Source: Paenibacillus sp. AN1007 (lineage in GTDB: Bacteria; Bacillota; Bacilli; Paenibacillales; Paenibacillaceae). From it: a stretch of DNA of 64,000 nucleotides. The notes beneath the pieces are model-generated. The model did not search any database. It saw only the letters and a program-made list of their open reading frames with translations, and was not told the DNA's origin. Below, in pieces: positions 26,302 through 34,352 of the stretch. How positions within the stretch are numbered: the stretch's first letter is position 1; each line of letters opens with the position of its first letter. The stretch lies in the NCBI RefSeq assembly GCF_040702995.1, contig NZ_CP159992.1:893501-957500 (forward strand). The letters are read 5' to 3'. The translations under genes were made by a program, and so were the position numbers.

Positions 26302-27249
26302 ATGAACAAAACGGAGCGGCAGCTTGCAATCACGCTTGAGTTACAGCGCAGGAAGGTGATAAGAGCAGAGGATTTAGCATCTCTATTTGAAACAAGTGTA
26401 CGTACAATATATCGGGATATTCAGGCATTAAGTGAGGCGGGGGTCCCTATCATGGGAGCACCTGGTCATGGTTATTCGCTCATGGAAGGCTACTTCCTGC
26501 CACCTGTCAGCTTCACTGCGGAAGAAGCAGTGTCCCTGCTCATGGGAGCCAGATTCATCGAACAGAGAATGGATCGAGCCTACGGAATGCAGGCCCAGTC
26601 TGCACAGCGCAAAATCGAAGCCATTTTACCAGAATCCGTCCGTAAAGCGTCCTCGCGTGTTCAAGAAACGATGCGTATGCTTCATCCGATGGAACCGGAT
26701 ACGACAGATAGGGTTAAAATGTACCTTAACGATATACGTAACGCCATTTTGAAGCAGCTTAAAATCCGGTTTAACTATTTGAAAAAAATACCGGGGGCGG
26801 ATGGGAAACGCTCTAATCAGCGTGTTGTTTCTCCGTACGGGCTCGCGTTTGTACGTGAGAATTGGGTGCTGATCGCAAGATGTGAGCTGAGGCAGGACAT
26901 TCGCCATTTTCGATTGTCCCGCATGACAGAGCTTTCCGTGCTGGAGGAAGAGTTTCTTTTACCCCCGGATTTTGATCTGAATCGGTATCAGCCGCCGGAT
27001 GATCGCAGCGAGCACGTGCTCATCCGGGCCCAATTCGAAGCTGCTGACAAGATCAGGGAGACGCTTCATTTTTATATCGATCATATGGAGGAAAAGAGCA
27101 ATAGTGTGATTTTTGGCTTCCGTGTTCGTTATCCCGAGGAAATTCTGCATCATTTGCTTGGATTGGGCGGAGAGATCGAGGTGATGGAGCCGGAGTCGCT
27201 GCGTACGCGTATTCGGGAAATCGCCACAAATATGTTGAAACACTACTGA
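26302..27249 (+). CDS. WYL-domain transcriptional regulator (YafY-like)
   Basis: About 315 aa. The N-terminal HTH_11 domain reads MNKTERQLAITLELQRRK then EDLASLFETSVRTIYRDIQAL, followed by the linker GHGYSLMEGYFLPPVSFTAEEA. The C-terminal WYL-type sensor domain includes VSPYGLAFVRENWVLIARC and IRHFRLSRMTEL. These proteins bind DNA as dimers and respond to small ligands or nucleic acids. ATG 26302 is preferred over an in-frame GTG at 26287. It precedes a DinB-like gene by 67 bp, the usual neighbourhood for this regulator type. Confidence 0.87.
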   Translation: MNKTERQLAITLELQRRKVIRAEDLASLFETSVRTIYRDIQALSEAGVPIMGAPGHGYSLMEGYFLPPVSFTAEEAVSLLMGARFIEQRMDRAYGMQAQSAQRKIEAILPESVRKASSRVQETMRMLHPMEPDTTDRVKMYLNDIRNAILKQLKIRFNYLKKIPGADGKRSNQRVVSPYGLAFVRENWVLIARCELRQDIRHFRLSRMTELSVLEEEFLLPPDFDLNRYQPPDDRSEHVLIRAQFEAADKIRETLHFYIDHMEEKSNSVIFGFRVRYPEEILHHLLGLGGEIEVMEPESLRTRIREIATNMLKHY

Positions 27250-27316
27250 CATACTCTTGTCAGCAGCGCTCTTCTATACTGGGAACTATCCAGAACGAAG
27301 AGGAGTTGGTTGAACG

Positions 27317-27856
27317 ATGAGAAGTACCCCGGAAGTGCTGCAGTCTTTTGAAACCGCAGTAGAGAGATATTTGGCCGAGCTGAACCTGCTGGATATGAAT
27401 GATTTGCTGAGAAAAGAGAAGGAAGAGGAATGGTCCATCGGACAGATGTACGTACATTTGATTCAATCCGCACTGTTTATGCATTTGCGCAATATTGAGC
27501 AGTGTTTGGAAAATGGAGAGCACACCTTACAATCAGACGCCGAAAAAACGGAGCTGGGCAGTCAGGTGTTTGCGTTGGGACAATTCCCTCCTGTTCGTGT
27601 TAAGGTACCGGCCTCCCCGCAGTATACACCGCTGCCGCCGGAGAATAAGGAGCAGCTGGTCGAGGGGCTTGACCAGGTTGTGGACCGGATGCGAAGTACA
27701 GCGGCTGTTCTTGTTATAGAAGAGGCTGGAGGTTCCAAAGTGCTTCATCCCCGTCTTGGAGCGTTAAATGCGCAGGAGTGGTTCCGATTAATTGCTATGC
27801 ACTATCAGCATCATTTTTTACAACTGGACCGATTGAAGATGAATCTGCAGCATTAA
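27317..27856 (+). CDS. DinB-like four-helix protein
   Basis: 179 aa, all helical, with the DinB_2 pattern: WSIGQMYVHLIQSALFMHLRNIEQCLE near residue 40 and EWFRLIAMHYQHHFLQLDRL at the C-terminus. The His residues in helices 2 and 4 (YVH; HYQHH) sit where the family binds a metal ion. GAGGAG precedes the ATG. Many members are thiol-dependent transferases; the substrate here is unknown. Probably in one transcript with the WYL regulator. Confidence 0.72.
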   Translation: MRSTPEVLQSFETAVERYLAELNLLDMNDLLRKEKEEEWSIGQMYVHLIQSALFMHLRNIEQCLENGEHTLQSDAEKTELGSQVFALGQFPPVRVKVPASPQYTPLPPENKEQLVEGLDQVVDRMRSTAAVLVIEEAGGSKVLHPRLGALNAQEWFRLIAMHYQHHFLQLDRLKMNLQH

Positions 27857-27930
27857 AAATAACTTATATGCATCCGCTCATGAGAAGTCAGTTTTGGTGA
27901 GGAAATGACCAGTTAATTCAACCACAGGAA

Positions 27931-27960
27931 GGACCCGTAGATCGTTTTACGGGTTCTTTT
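27931..27960 (+). terminator. Rho-independent terminator
   Basis: GACCCGTA (27932-27939) pairs with TACGGGTT (27948-27955), followed by CTTTT. It ends the WYL/DinB unit. Confidence 0.78.
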
Positions 27961-28118
27961 GGCATGAGGTCCATCCAAGCTTGATGAGTGCTTCTGTACA
28001 ACTTGTTAAAAATCAGTACAATGAAACCTGAAAGATAAGGGAATAACTTAATTAAACCAAGAAGGTACTTCACGTTCATGTCTATAAATATAACTTACTG
28101 AATGAGAGGAAGATTGCT

Positions 28119-28712
28119 GTGACCTTGCAAAAAAACAACCCTAAAGTAGACGAGTATTTCAATAAAATCAAAACATGGAAAGAAGAATCCGTGAAGCTGA
28201 GGGAGATTATTCAGGCCTTTGACCTGACCGAAGAGTACAAATGGATGCATCCCTGCTACACGTTGAACGGGAAAAATGTAGTGCTGATCCATGGCTTCAA
28301 GGCGTACTGTGCCATTTTGTTTATCAAGGGAGCTTTGCTCAAGGATTCCCACGGTCTTTTGATTCAGCAAACGGAGAATGTACAGGCAGGGCGCCAGATT
28401 CGTTTTACCAGTCTGCAGCAGATTGTGGAGCAGGAAGAACTGCTGAAAGCATACATTCGGGAAGCGATCGAAGTTGAGCAAGCAGGTCTGCAAGTGGAGA
28501 AAAAGAAGACCGAGGACTACACGGTTCCCGAGGAACTCCAGCAGCAATTCGAGGCGAGCCCTGCCTTTCAGGAGGCATTTGAAGCGTTAACACCTGGACG
28601 CCAGCGGGCTTACCTGCATTATTTTTCACAGCCAAAGCAGTCCAAAACCAAAGTGTCGCGCATCGAAAAATATATGCAGCCAATCCTGGAAGGGAAAGGG
28701 TTAGACGATTGA
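28119..28712 (+). CDS. YdeI/DUF1801-type protein
   Basis: 197 aa. The first 115 residues match the DUF1801/YdhG pattern (VDEYFNKIKTWKEESVKLREIIQ; EEYKWMHPCYTLNGKNVVLIHGFKAYCAILFIKG). The C-terminal part is the YdeI-type tail (PEELQQQFEASPAFQEAFEALTPGRQRAYLHYFSQPKQSKTKVSRIEK), seen in bacteriocin-protection proteins. GTG start with GAGAGGAAG upstream. Cytoplasmic; the molecular function in this family is poorly known. Confidence 0.82.
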   Translation: MTLQKNNPKVDEYFNKIKTWKEESVKLREIIQAFDLTEEYKWMHPCYTLNGKNVVLIHGFKAYCAILFIKGALLKDSHGLLIQQTENVQAGRQIRFTSLQQIVEQEELLKAYIREAIEVEQAGLQVEKKKTEDYTVPEELQQQFEASPAFQEAFEALTPGRQRAYLHYFSQPKQSKTKVSRIEKYMQPILEGKGLDD

Positions 28713-28762
28713 TCGCATTCTGTTTGATGCAGTATATTGTGTTTGGATGTAAGCCGCAATAT

Positions 28763-28793
28763 CTAATTATAATATGAAAAATAGTATAATTAG
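28763..28793. promoter_or_regulatory. Inverted repeat ahead of the ABC-2 exporter operon
   Basis: CTAATTATA (28763-28771) and TATAATTAG (28785-28793) are exact complements separated by 13 nt in an AT-rich region 105 bp before the ATPase gene. It may be an operator or promoter element; no protein can be assigned. Confidence 0.35.
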
Positions 28794-28898
28794 CAGGGTA
28801 CATTTTCAATTGACAAAAAGGTAATATGTTAAAAACGTTGGTTAAATTTGTAATCGCGCTGCCTGTGTTTCATAAATGACTTGGATGAGGTGTGATTT

Positions 28899-29903
28899 AT
28901 GAGCATTATTGATGTAAGCGGTATCACCAAAATCTATCGTCAGTACAAACGATTTCCGGGATTGGTGGGCTCTCTAAGGAGTCTGGTAACCAGACAATAT
29001 ACGGAGGAAGTCGCAGTACGCGATATCACATTTTCAATTAAGGAAGGGGAGGCAGTAGGGTATCTGGGGCCCAACGGTGCAGGCAAGTCTACAATGATCA
29101 AGATGATGACCGGAATTCTTGTACCTACGTCGGGTGAACTGAGGGTTATGGGGATGGTCCCGCATGAAGCGAGACAGCGTAATTCTCAACATATCGGGGT
29201 AGTGTTCGGACAACGCAGTCAGTTATGGTGGGATCTGCCTGTCCGTGATTCGTTTGATCTCCATAAATACATATATAAGCTCTCTGACACCGACTTTCAG
29301 AACAATCTGAATTATTATACCGAGCTTTTATCTTTATCCTCATTCATGAACAAACCTGTACGACAATTAAGTTTGGGTCAGAGAATGCGGGTAGAAATCG
29401 CAATGGCTCTGCTGCATGATCCCAAAATTTTGTTTTTAGACGAACCGACGATCGGTCTGGATGTCATGGCTAAGGAACAGATCCGGGAGTTCCTGAGAAT
29501 GATTAATCAGGAGAAGAAGGTCTCGATTGTGCTGACGACGCATGATATGAAGGATATCGAAGAGATTTGCCATCGCATGATTGTTGTGAATAAAGGCAAT
29601 ATGGTCTATGACGGTTCTGTCGAGCAGCTTCGGAAAACACTTGGAGATCAGCGCCAGGTCATTATCTATTTTCGTGAAGACCCCGGTCTGATTGATCTTC
29701 CCGAGATGAAGCTTACCCATGACGAAGGTCTGCGAAAGACATATCTGTTTGATAAAAAAGATAGAACCGTGTTCGATTGCGTGAACCAGATCGCGAGTAA
29801 ACACGACATTGAGGATGCAGTCATTGAAGGGGTGGATATTGACTCCGTCATTCGTAATCTTTATCGGAAACTGGAAGAGGATGATCGGGCGAACGACGCG
29901 TGA
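28899..29903 (+). CDS. ABC-2 exporter ATP-binding protein
   Basis: 334 aa ABC ATPase. Walker A GPNGAGKST, Q-loop VVFGQRSQLWWDLPV, signature LSLGQRMRVEIAMALL, Walker B ILFLDEPTIGLD and switch His TTHDMKDIE are all intact. The RSQLWWDLP sequence is typical of the subfamily paired with two DUF990/ABC2_membrane_6-type permeases. A C-terminal extension of about 90 residues follows. GAGGTG precedes the ATG. It powers export through the two permeases encoded next; the substrate is unknown. Confidence 0.9.
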   Translation: MSIIDVSGITKIYRQYKRFPGLVGSLRSLVTRQYTEEVAVRDITFSIKEGEAVGYLGPNGAGKSTMIKMMTGILVPTSGELRVMGMVPHEARQRNSQHIGVVFGQRSQLWWDLPVRDSFDLHKYIYKLSDTDFQNNLNYYTELLSLSSFMNKPVRQLSLGQRMRVEIAMALLHDPKILFLDEPTIGLDVMAKEQIREFLRMINQEKKVSIVLTTHDMKDIEEICHRMIVVNKGNMVYDGSVEQLRKTLGDQRQVIIYFREDPGLIDLPEMKLTHDEGLRKTYLFDKKDRTVFDCVNQIASKHDIEDAVIEGVDIDSVIRNLYRKLEEDDRANDA

Positions 29904-29918
29904 GAGGAGAGACGTTAA

Positions 29919-30707
29919 TTGAAAACCTATATCATGTTTGGAGTGAAAACCTTTTCGAATCAACTCTCCTATCGTTCGGAAGTGTGGCTGAGATTGTTGG
30001 GTAACTTTGTGGCCATTCTGATTCTCACAGAAATCTGGAGAGCGGTTCTGGGTAACGGGGAAGTGGAAGGCGTAGGTCTGGAACAGATGATTACATACAG
30101 CATTATCAACACGCTTCTGGCCGCTCTGCTGCTTACCGGCATTAGTGCCAAGGTGGATAACAGTCTCAAAACAGGCTCTATTGCTTCCGAGCTGATCAAA
30201 CCCATGTCCTATCCTATGCATTTATTAGCCGATGGGCTGGGGAATTCGTTATATCAGTTCCTATTTACTTCGCTTCCTTCTTTACTGATCGCCTGGATTT
30301 TCTTTGGTTTTCTTCCCCCAGCTTCGGCGACTCATTTGCTGCTGTTTATCCTGGCACTGGTACTCGCTTTGACCATTTCGTTCCTGCTTGGATATCTGAT
30401 TTCTCTGCTGGCTTTCTGGCTGATGAATCACTTCGCTCTGAACTGGATGATGGGCGGGCTCATCACCATTTTCTCAGGCGCTTTTTTACCCTTATGGTTT
30501 TTCCCGGAATCGTGGGTGACGGTAACTAAAATGCTTCCATTCCTCTACTTGGGCTACCTTCCTGCAGCAATCTATTTGGGAGCCATTTCGATTCAGGAGA
30601 TAGGGATTTCTCTTCTTACAGGGTTGGCATGGAGTGTGGGGCTGACGCTGCTGGTGTACTGGTTATGGAATCGGGCAATCCATCGTTTGGTGGTCCAAGG
30701 TGGATAA
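29919..30707 (+). CDS. ABC-2 type permease
   Basis: 262 aa, about six helices, from a TTG start with AGAGGAGAG upstream, 15 bp after the ATPase gene. The beginning (TYIMFGVKTFSNQLSYRSEVWLRLLGN) and the central SLKTGSIASELIKPMSYPMHLLADGLGN resemble the first permease of the two-permease exporter type. It forms a heterodimer with the next gene product (inference). Confidence 0.85.
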   Translation: MKTYIMFGVKTFSNQLSYRSEVWLRLLGNFVAILILTEIWRAVLGNGEVEGVGLEQMITYSIINTLLAALLLTGISAKVDNSLKTGSIASELIKPMSYPMHLLADGLGNSLYQFLFTSLPSLLIAWIFFGFLPPASATHLLLFILALVLALTISFLLGYLISLLAFWLMNHFALNWMMGGLITIFSGAFLPLWFFPESWVTVTKMLPFLYLGYLPAAIYLGAISIQEIGISLLTGLAWSVGLTLLVYWLWNRAIHRLVVQGG

Positions 30708-30732
30708 TGTAGCTGTAGAGAGGCTGATCTAA

Positions 30733-31527
30733 ATGACATTGAAACTTTTCGGGAAATTGGTCTTTTTGTTAACGAAAGAAAGAATGGAGTACCGCGGGGA
30801 TTTCCTGCTTTCCGTTCTGGCTCAGATCATTAATTACACCGGAGATTACATTATCATATGGCTTTTTTTGCAAAAGTTCGATACCCTCGCCGGCTGGACC
30901 TGGCCTGAGATTGCGCTGCTGTATAGTCTCGGTTTGTTCACATACGCAATTGGAGCTTCCTTTTCCTTTGTGCAGATGCGAGAGCTTGAAAGTCAGGTGA
31001 AAAATGGAACCTTTGATGCCATTCTGGTCAAACCGGTGAATCCGTATCTTTATCTGGTATGCAGAGGCTTTAACCTGGGGTACCTGGCGCATGTGGTAAT
31101 CTCAGGGTCTGTGCTGGCCTGGGCTTTGATCAAACTGAACATCAGCTTATCAGGGATTCAAATATTGTACCTTGTTCTCTGCATTTTGGGAGGCGCCATG
31201 ATTCAGGCCGGCTTTATGTCGGCGATCGGAGCTGTATCTTTTGTATGGGTAAGGACCAATTTCCTGTTCACGTTATTTTTCAAGTTCAAAGAATTCATCT
31301 CATACCCGTTACCTGTTTTCGGTACATTCATTCAAGTGCTGTTAACGTTTATCCTCCCGTTTGCTTTTATTAATTTCTATCCTGCAGCATTTTTGCTGAC
31401 TAAGGAGACTCCTTTGCTATCATCATGGACGATGTGGATCGTACCTGTTGTTGGACCGTTAGTATATTGGCTGGGTTACCATCTGTGGATGCGGAGTGTG
31501 AACAGATATCAAGGCGCAGGCGGATAA
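30733..31527 (+). CDS. ABC-2 type permease (ABC2_membrane_6-like)
   Basis: 264 aa, six helices, second permease of the exporter. LVFLLTKERMEYRGDFLLS at the start, then ELESQVKNGTFDAILVKPVNPYLYLVCRGFN and the ending YWLGYHLWMRSVNRYQGAGG match the DUF990-type family. AGAGAGG precedes the ATG. Last gene of the operon; only a weak hairpin (31621-31654) follows. Confidence 0.85.
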   Translation: MTLKLFGKLVFLLTKERMEYRGDFLLSVLAQIINYTGDYIIIWLFLQKFDTLAGWTWPEIALLYSLGLFTYAIGASFSFVQMRELESQVKNGTFDAILVKPVNPYLYLVCRGFNLGYLAHVVISGSVLAWALIKLNISLSGIQILYLVLCILGGAMIQAGFMSAIGAVSFVWVRTNFLFTLFFKFKEFISYPLPVFGTFIQVLLTFILPFAFINFYPAAFLLTKETPLLSSWTMWIVPVVGPLVYWLGYHLWMRSVNRYQGAGG

Positions 31528-31844
31528 AGCAGGCTGGGCTGCGGCGGAAAATACCATAAGTAACTGAATAGAATAGTGCAGCGTATTTTTTCAGCGTATT
31601 TTGCTATAGTGTTTTTACATGCCGTTGGTTTCCAGTTTATGAGGAGCCAACGGCTCTGTTATTTCAGAAAAGCAAAAAAGCGAAGGTACCAGGCAGGGAT
31701 ATACTTTAATACTGGCAGCAGCATAACCCTCCAAAAAAGTTACATATGCAGCAAAGCATACACTGGAATGAGCGGATTGAAGCTGTAGAAGCGCTGTAGA
31801 AGTGGACGATGATACCAGTATACGGATAAAAGGAGTACACCTAA
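31528..31844. other. Intergenic region with a weak hairpin
   Basis: 317 bp between the exporter and the HicB-like gene. GCCGTTGG (31621-31628) and CCAACGGC (31647-31654) form a stem without a T-run. I looked here for a HicA toxin reading frame to pair with the HicB-like gene and found none. Confidence 0.4.
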
Positions 31845-32096
31845 ATGATTCGAACGTACAAATATTATGCCATTTTTAACTTTGCTGAGGACGGAATTAA
31901 CGTTTCGTTTCCCGACCTGCCGGGCTGCTTTACTTGTGGCGATACTCTGGAAGAAGCATTAATCATGGCAAAAGATGCGCTGGGATTATATCTGAAGGGA
32001 GAACCGGTCGATAAACTCCCGCCTCCTCAGACCATGCCTCAGTTATTGGACCCAAATGATAAAGCATACTTGATCGAAGTGAGTATCCCTTATTAA
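31845..32096 (+). CDS. HicB-like antitoxin, apparently without HicA
   Basis: 83 aa. YYAIFNFAEDGINVSFPDLPGCFTCGDTLEEALIMAKDALGLYL is the HicB partial-RNase-H-like fold with its typical PDLPGC loop. The usual C-terminal helix-turn-helix is absent or replaced by LPPPQTMPQLLDPNDKAYLIEVSIPY. AAAGGAG is placed before the ATG. HicB normally neutralises HicA, an mRNA-cleaving toxin encoded next to it; no HicA frame is seen within 300 bp on either side. It may be a solitary HicB or the remnant of a toxin-antitoxin pair. Confidence 0.78.
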   Translation: MIRTYKYYAIFNFAEDGINVSFPDLPGCFTCGDTLEEALIMAKDALGLYLKGEPVDKLPPPQTMPQLLDPNDKAYLIEVSIPY

Positions 32097-32250
32097 GACA
32101 TGGACTGTACAGGACACAAGGAAATAGCTTGATTTTTACCGATTCTACTCGGATTCTGATTCTGATTTAATTCTTCTTTCTAATTAACGCTGACCTCAAC
32201 ACGGCATTTGGATGATTAAGTAATCACTTAGCCGCTCTAGTATTTGTGTT

Positions 32251-32466
32251 TTAATCCATTTCGTTAGTATCATCAGAAATGTTTTTTTTGTTCTCATTTA
32301 AAGTTTTTTTTAAATCCAAAACTTCATTTTGTAAATGATCAATTTTTGATTTTAAACCTGAATGATTAAGAACAGAGCTAACAACAAGATACATGATTAG
32401 ATAGTTGGCGGCCATTATTATTAGAAAAATAATGAGCTCGGGTACTCCTCGTACAGCTAACGGCAT
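32251..32466 (-). CDS. Small membrane protein with coiled coil
   Basis: 71 aa: an N-terminal transmembrane helix (ELIIFLIIMAANYLIMYLVVSSVL) followed by a charged heptad-like helix (LKSKIDHLQNEVLDLKKTLNENKK) and an acidic tail. AAAGGA lies eight bases before the ATG on the minus strand. AT-rich, unlike the preceding operons. Family not recognised; the layout resembles small phage or stress-membrane proteins. Confidence 0.6.
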   Translation of the reverse strand: MPLAVRGVPELIIFLIIMAANYLIMYLVVSSVLNHSGLKSKIDHLQNEVLDLKKTLNENKKNISDDTNEMD

Positions 32467-32808
32467 ATCATTTTCCTTTCTTTAAAATAATATTTTATAT
32501 ATCCTCTTTATTTGGATAATTATAACATAATACATTTAGTATATTGGCTGGGTTGCATGAGATGAGATCGGCGGAGAGAGAACGTTTATTGGCGAATAAT
32601 TCAAGTTGTAAAGGTCTGTAGTTTTGCTGCGGTTTTTTTGTTGCAGCAAAAAAATGAATAAATAAAGAAACATTTCTAATAAATACCATGTTATATACAA
32701 TGTGAATGAATTGACTATTGAGAAGGCGGAACGAAAGAAAGAAGTAAAAGGAAATGGTTTTACCCGAAAATTTAAAAAATTCAGTCTAAAGAGGAGGCAG
32801 ATTTACAG
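32467..32808. other. AT-rich intergenic region with a duplicated 19-mer
   Basis: 342 bp without a convincing gene. TTAGTATATTGGCTGGGTT at 32536-32554 is identical to 31459-31477 inside the exporter permease gene. A stem TTTTGCTGC/GCAGCAAAA lies near 32625-32650 but lacks the T-run for a terminator in either direction. Confidence 0.6.
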
Positions 32809-33384
32809 ATGAGAAGTCGCAAAGCGCTGTTATTCTCCGTATTTTCTCTAATATTTACACTATCTTTTATATCACAGGCATATGCAGCTTCCACGAATTT
32901 ACCATCATATCCAATAGCCAAACAGGAGAAGGATGAATGGTGTTGGGCAGCGGTAAGCTCAAGTGTTCTTAAATTCATGGCTAATAAGAATGTATACCAA
33001 TGTGATTTCGTCAAAAAAGCAAAATTAACCAGTTCTTGTGCAAATGAAGCAGCAACTACAGTACAAGCCCAAGGAGGTATGCATAAGTATGGAGTGTCCT
33101 CCAATTATTACTCAGGTAATCTAAATGTTGCTCAAGTCAAAAGTCAAATTGATGGAGGGCGTCCTGTATATGTAAGTTGGAAGTGGAATAGTCCTACGGC
33201 ACAAACTGGTCATGCAGTCGCCATATACGGATATAGTAACACACCAACGTATACGTATTATATGCATTATCTTGATCCTTGGGATGGTGTGAAAACTTCT
33301 ATGGAGTTCTCGAAATTTAATGGAGGCACGGGAGCAGATAGAACATGGAGATGGGGATTAAAGGACTTTTGGCATTATCAATAA
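32809..33384 (+). CDS. Secreted papain-like cysteine peptidase
   Basis: 191 aa with a Sec signal peptide (ALLFSVFSLIFTLSFISQAYA, cleaved near residue 27). Residues 39-52 (QEKDEWCWAAVSSS) hold the oxyanion Gln39 and catalytic Cys45 in the EWCWAA context of AvrRpt2/C70- and C39-like papain-fold peptidases. TGHAVAIYGY supplies His135 and YLDPWDG the Asp156. No propeptide is visible. GAGGAGG at 32791-32797 precedes the ATG. It has lower GC than the flanks and is followed after 21 bp by a gene for a secreted, membrane-anchored partner. Confidence 0.82.
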   Translation: MRSRKALLFSVFSLIFTLSFISQAYAASTNLPSYPIAKQEKDEWCWAAVSSSVLKFMANKNVYQCDFVKKAKLTSSCANEAATTVQAQGGMHKYGVSSNYYSGNLNVAQVKSQIDGGRPVYVSWKWNSPTAQTGHAVAIYGYSNTPTYTYYMHYLDPWDGVKTSMEFSKFNGGTGADRTWRWGLKDFWHYQ

Positions 33385-33405
33385 ATTAAGTTTGGGAGGT
33401 CCATA

Positions 33406-34209
33406 ATGATGGTTATGAAGTATGTCCGGTTTATGATGATGATATGTATTGGTCTAATGTGCAGCTATTTCATTGCTCCAAATACGTATGCTGGCAGCGT
33501 ACCCCAAGATGTGCAAAGCTTTGCAGAAGGAGAAGGTTTAGATCAGTTCAAAATGATGATTCTAGAAGATCCCGAGGGCTATGGTTATAAGAATGAAGAA
33601 GAAGTTAAAGGTGTTACTTTAGGGAGGGGGTTTGAAGTCTATTTATTTGATGTTAACAAGTTCCCAAATATATCCGATAGCTTAATTGATGTTTCAAAGC
33701 CTACGGCTCAATATGATTTTATCGTCAAGTCAGGTGGGATGGGGAAATCTTTTCTTAGTGTAGAACGATATGAGGGGAAGTTCAGGGTTGTACTTGCGGG
33801 AGGAGATGCATCAAGGTTGGATGAATCTCTTCATGTCATGTCAAAAGCGCTGTCCACTGATGTAAGTACTGTTGATCCAGTATTAATTAAAGACGGAAAT
33901 ATTCGTTATCTAGCGATGAAAGTTGACGGAAAAGAAGTGAATATACCAGATGTACCCAAAGAGAAAAACTCGCTTATGGGAGGTATGGATAATCATCAGT
34001 TATGGGATTCTGCTAAGACAATTGATTTATTGAAAGAATTTCAAGCACAGGAAGTTGATCCTAATACAGACGGTGCAGGTGGTTATCCAGCCATTCACTC
34101 TGATAAATCTAACAAAGACTACACCAATATAGCGCTAATAAGTTTAATTATTGCATTAGTAGGAGTGGTAGTACTTTATATGTTTCTGAAAAAAAAAGAA
34201 AATATCTAA
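33406..34209 (+). CDS. Membrane-anchored extracellular protein, peptidase partner
   Basis: 267 aa. An N-terminal signal or anchor segment (MMMICIGLMCSYFIAP) ends near NTYAGS. A C-terminal transmembrane helix (IALISLIIALVGVVVLYMFL) is followed by KKKENI, so the central 200 residues face outward and the protein is anchored at its C-terminus. The central part is alpha/beta (FIVKSGGMGKSFLSVERYEG; DASRLDESLHVMSKALSTDV). I do not recognise the family. GGGAGG precedes the ATG, and the position just downstream of the peptidase suggests a substrate, inhibitor or localisation factor for it (inference). Confidence 0.65.
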   Translation: MMVMKYVRFMMMICIGLMCSYFIAPNTYAGSVPQDVQSFAEGEGLDQFKMMILEDPEGYGYKNEEEVKGVTLGRGFEVYLFDVNKFPNISDSLIDVSKPTAQYDFIVKSGGMGKSFLSVERYEGKFRVVLAGGDASRLDESLHVMSKALSTDVSTVDPVLIKDGNIRYLAMKVDGKEVNIPDVPKEKNSLMGGMDNHQLWDSAKTIDLLKEFQAQEVDPNTDGAGGYPAIHSDKSNKDYTNIALISLIIALVGVVVLYMFLKKKENI

Positions 34210-34251
34210 TTAATCCTTCTATCTCTGATAACGATGAAATCATTTATTTAT

Positions 34252-34308
34252 CATGAAGTCACCTAGGAGTTCGGTATTCCTAATTCGAAATTACTAGGTG
34301 ACTTCATG
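34252..34308. terminator. Perfect 15-bp inverted repeat between convergent genes
   Basis: CATGAAGTCACCTAG (34252-34266) and CTAGGTGACTTCATG (34294-34308) are exact complements with a 27-nt loop. No T-run flanks either side. The position between converging transcripts suggests a bidirectional 3'-end structure. Confidence 0.5.
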
Positions 34309-34352
34309 TACAAGAGATGATTTTATTCCTGACTTATCAGGCTAACCCGCTC

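Noticed and set aside
31576..31788. 70-codon frame upstream of the HicB-like gene as a HicA toxin
   Set aside because: No HicA motif (GSHH-like segment, basic helix) and no ribosome-binding site.
32495..32689. 64-codon minus-strand frame in the AT-rich gap
   Set aside because: No ribosome-binding site, and it spans the duplicated 19-mer and a hairpin; judged noncoding.
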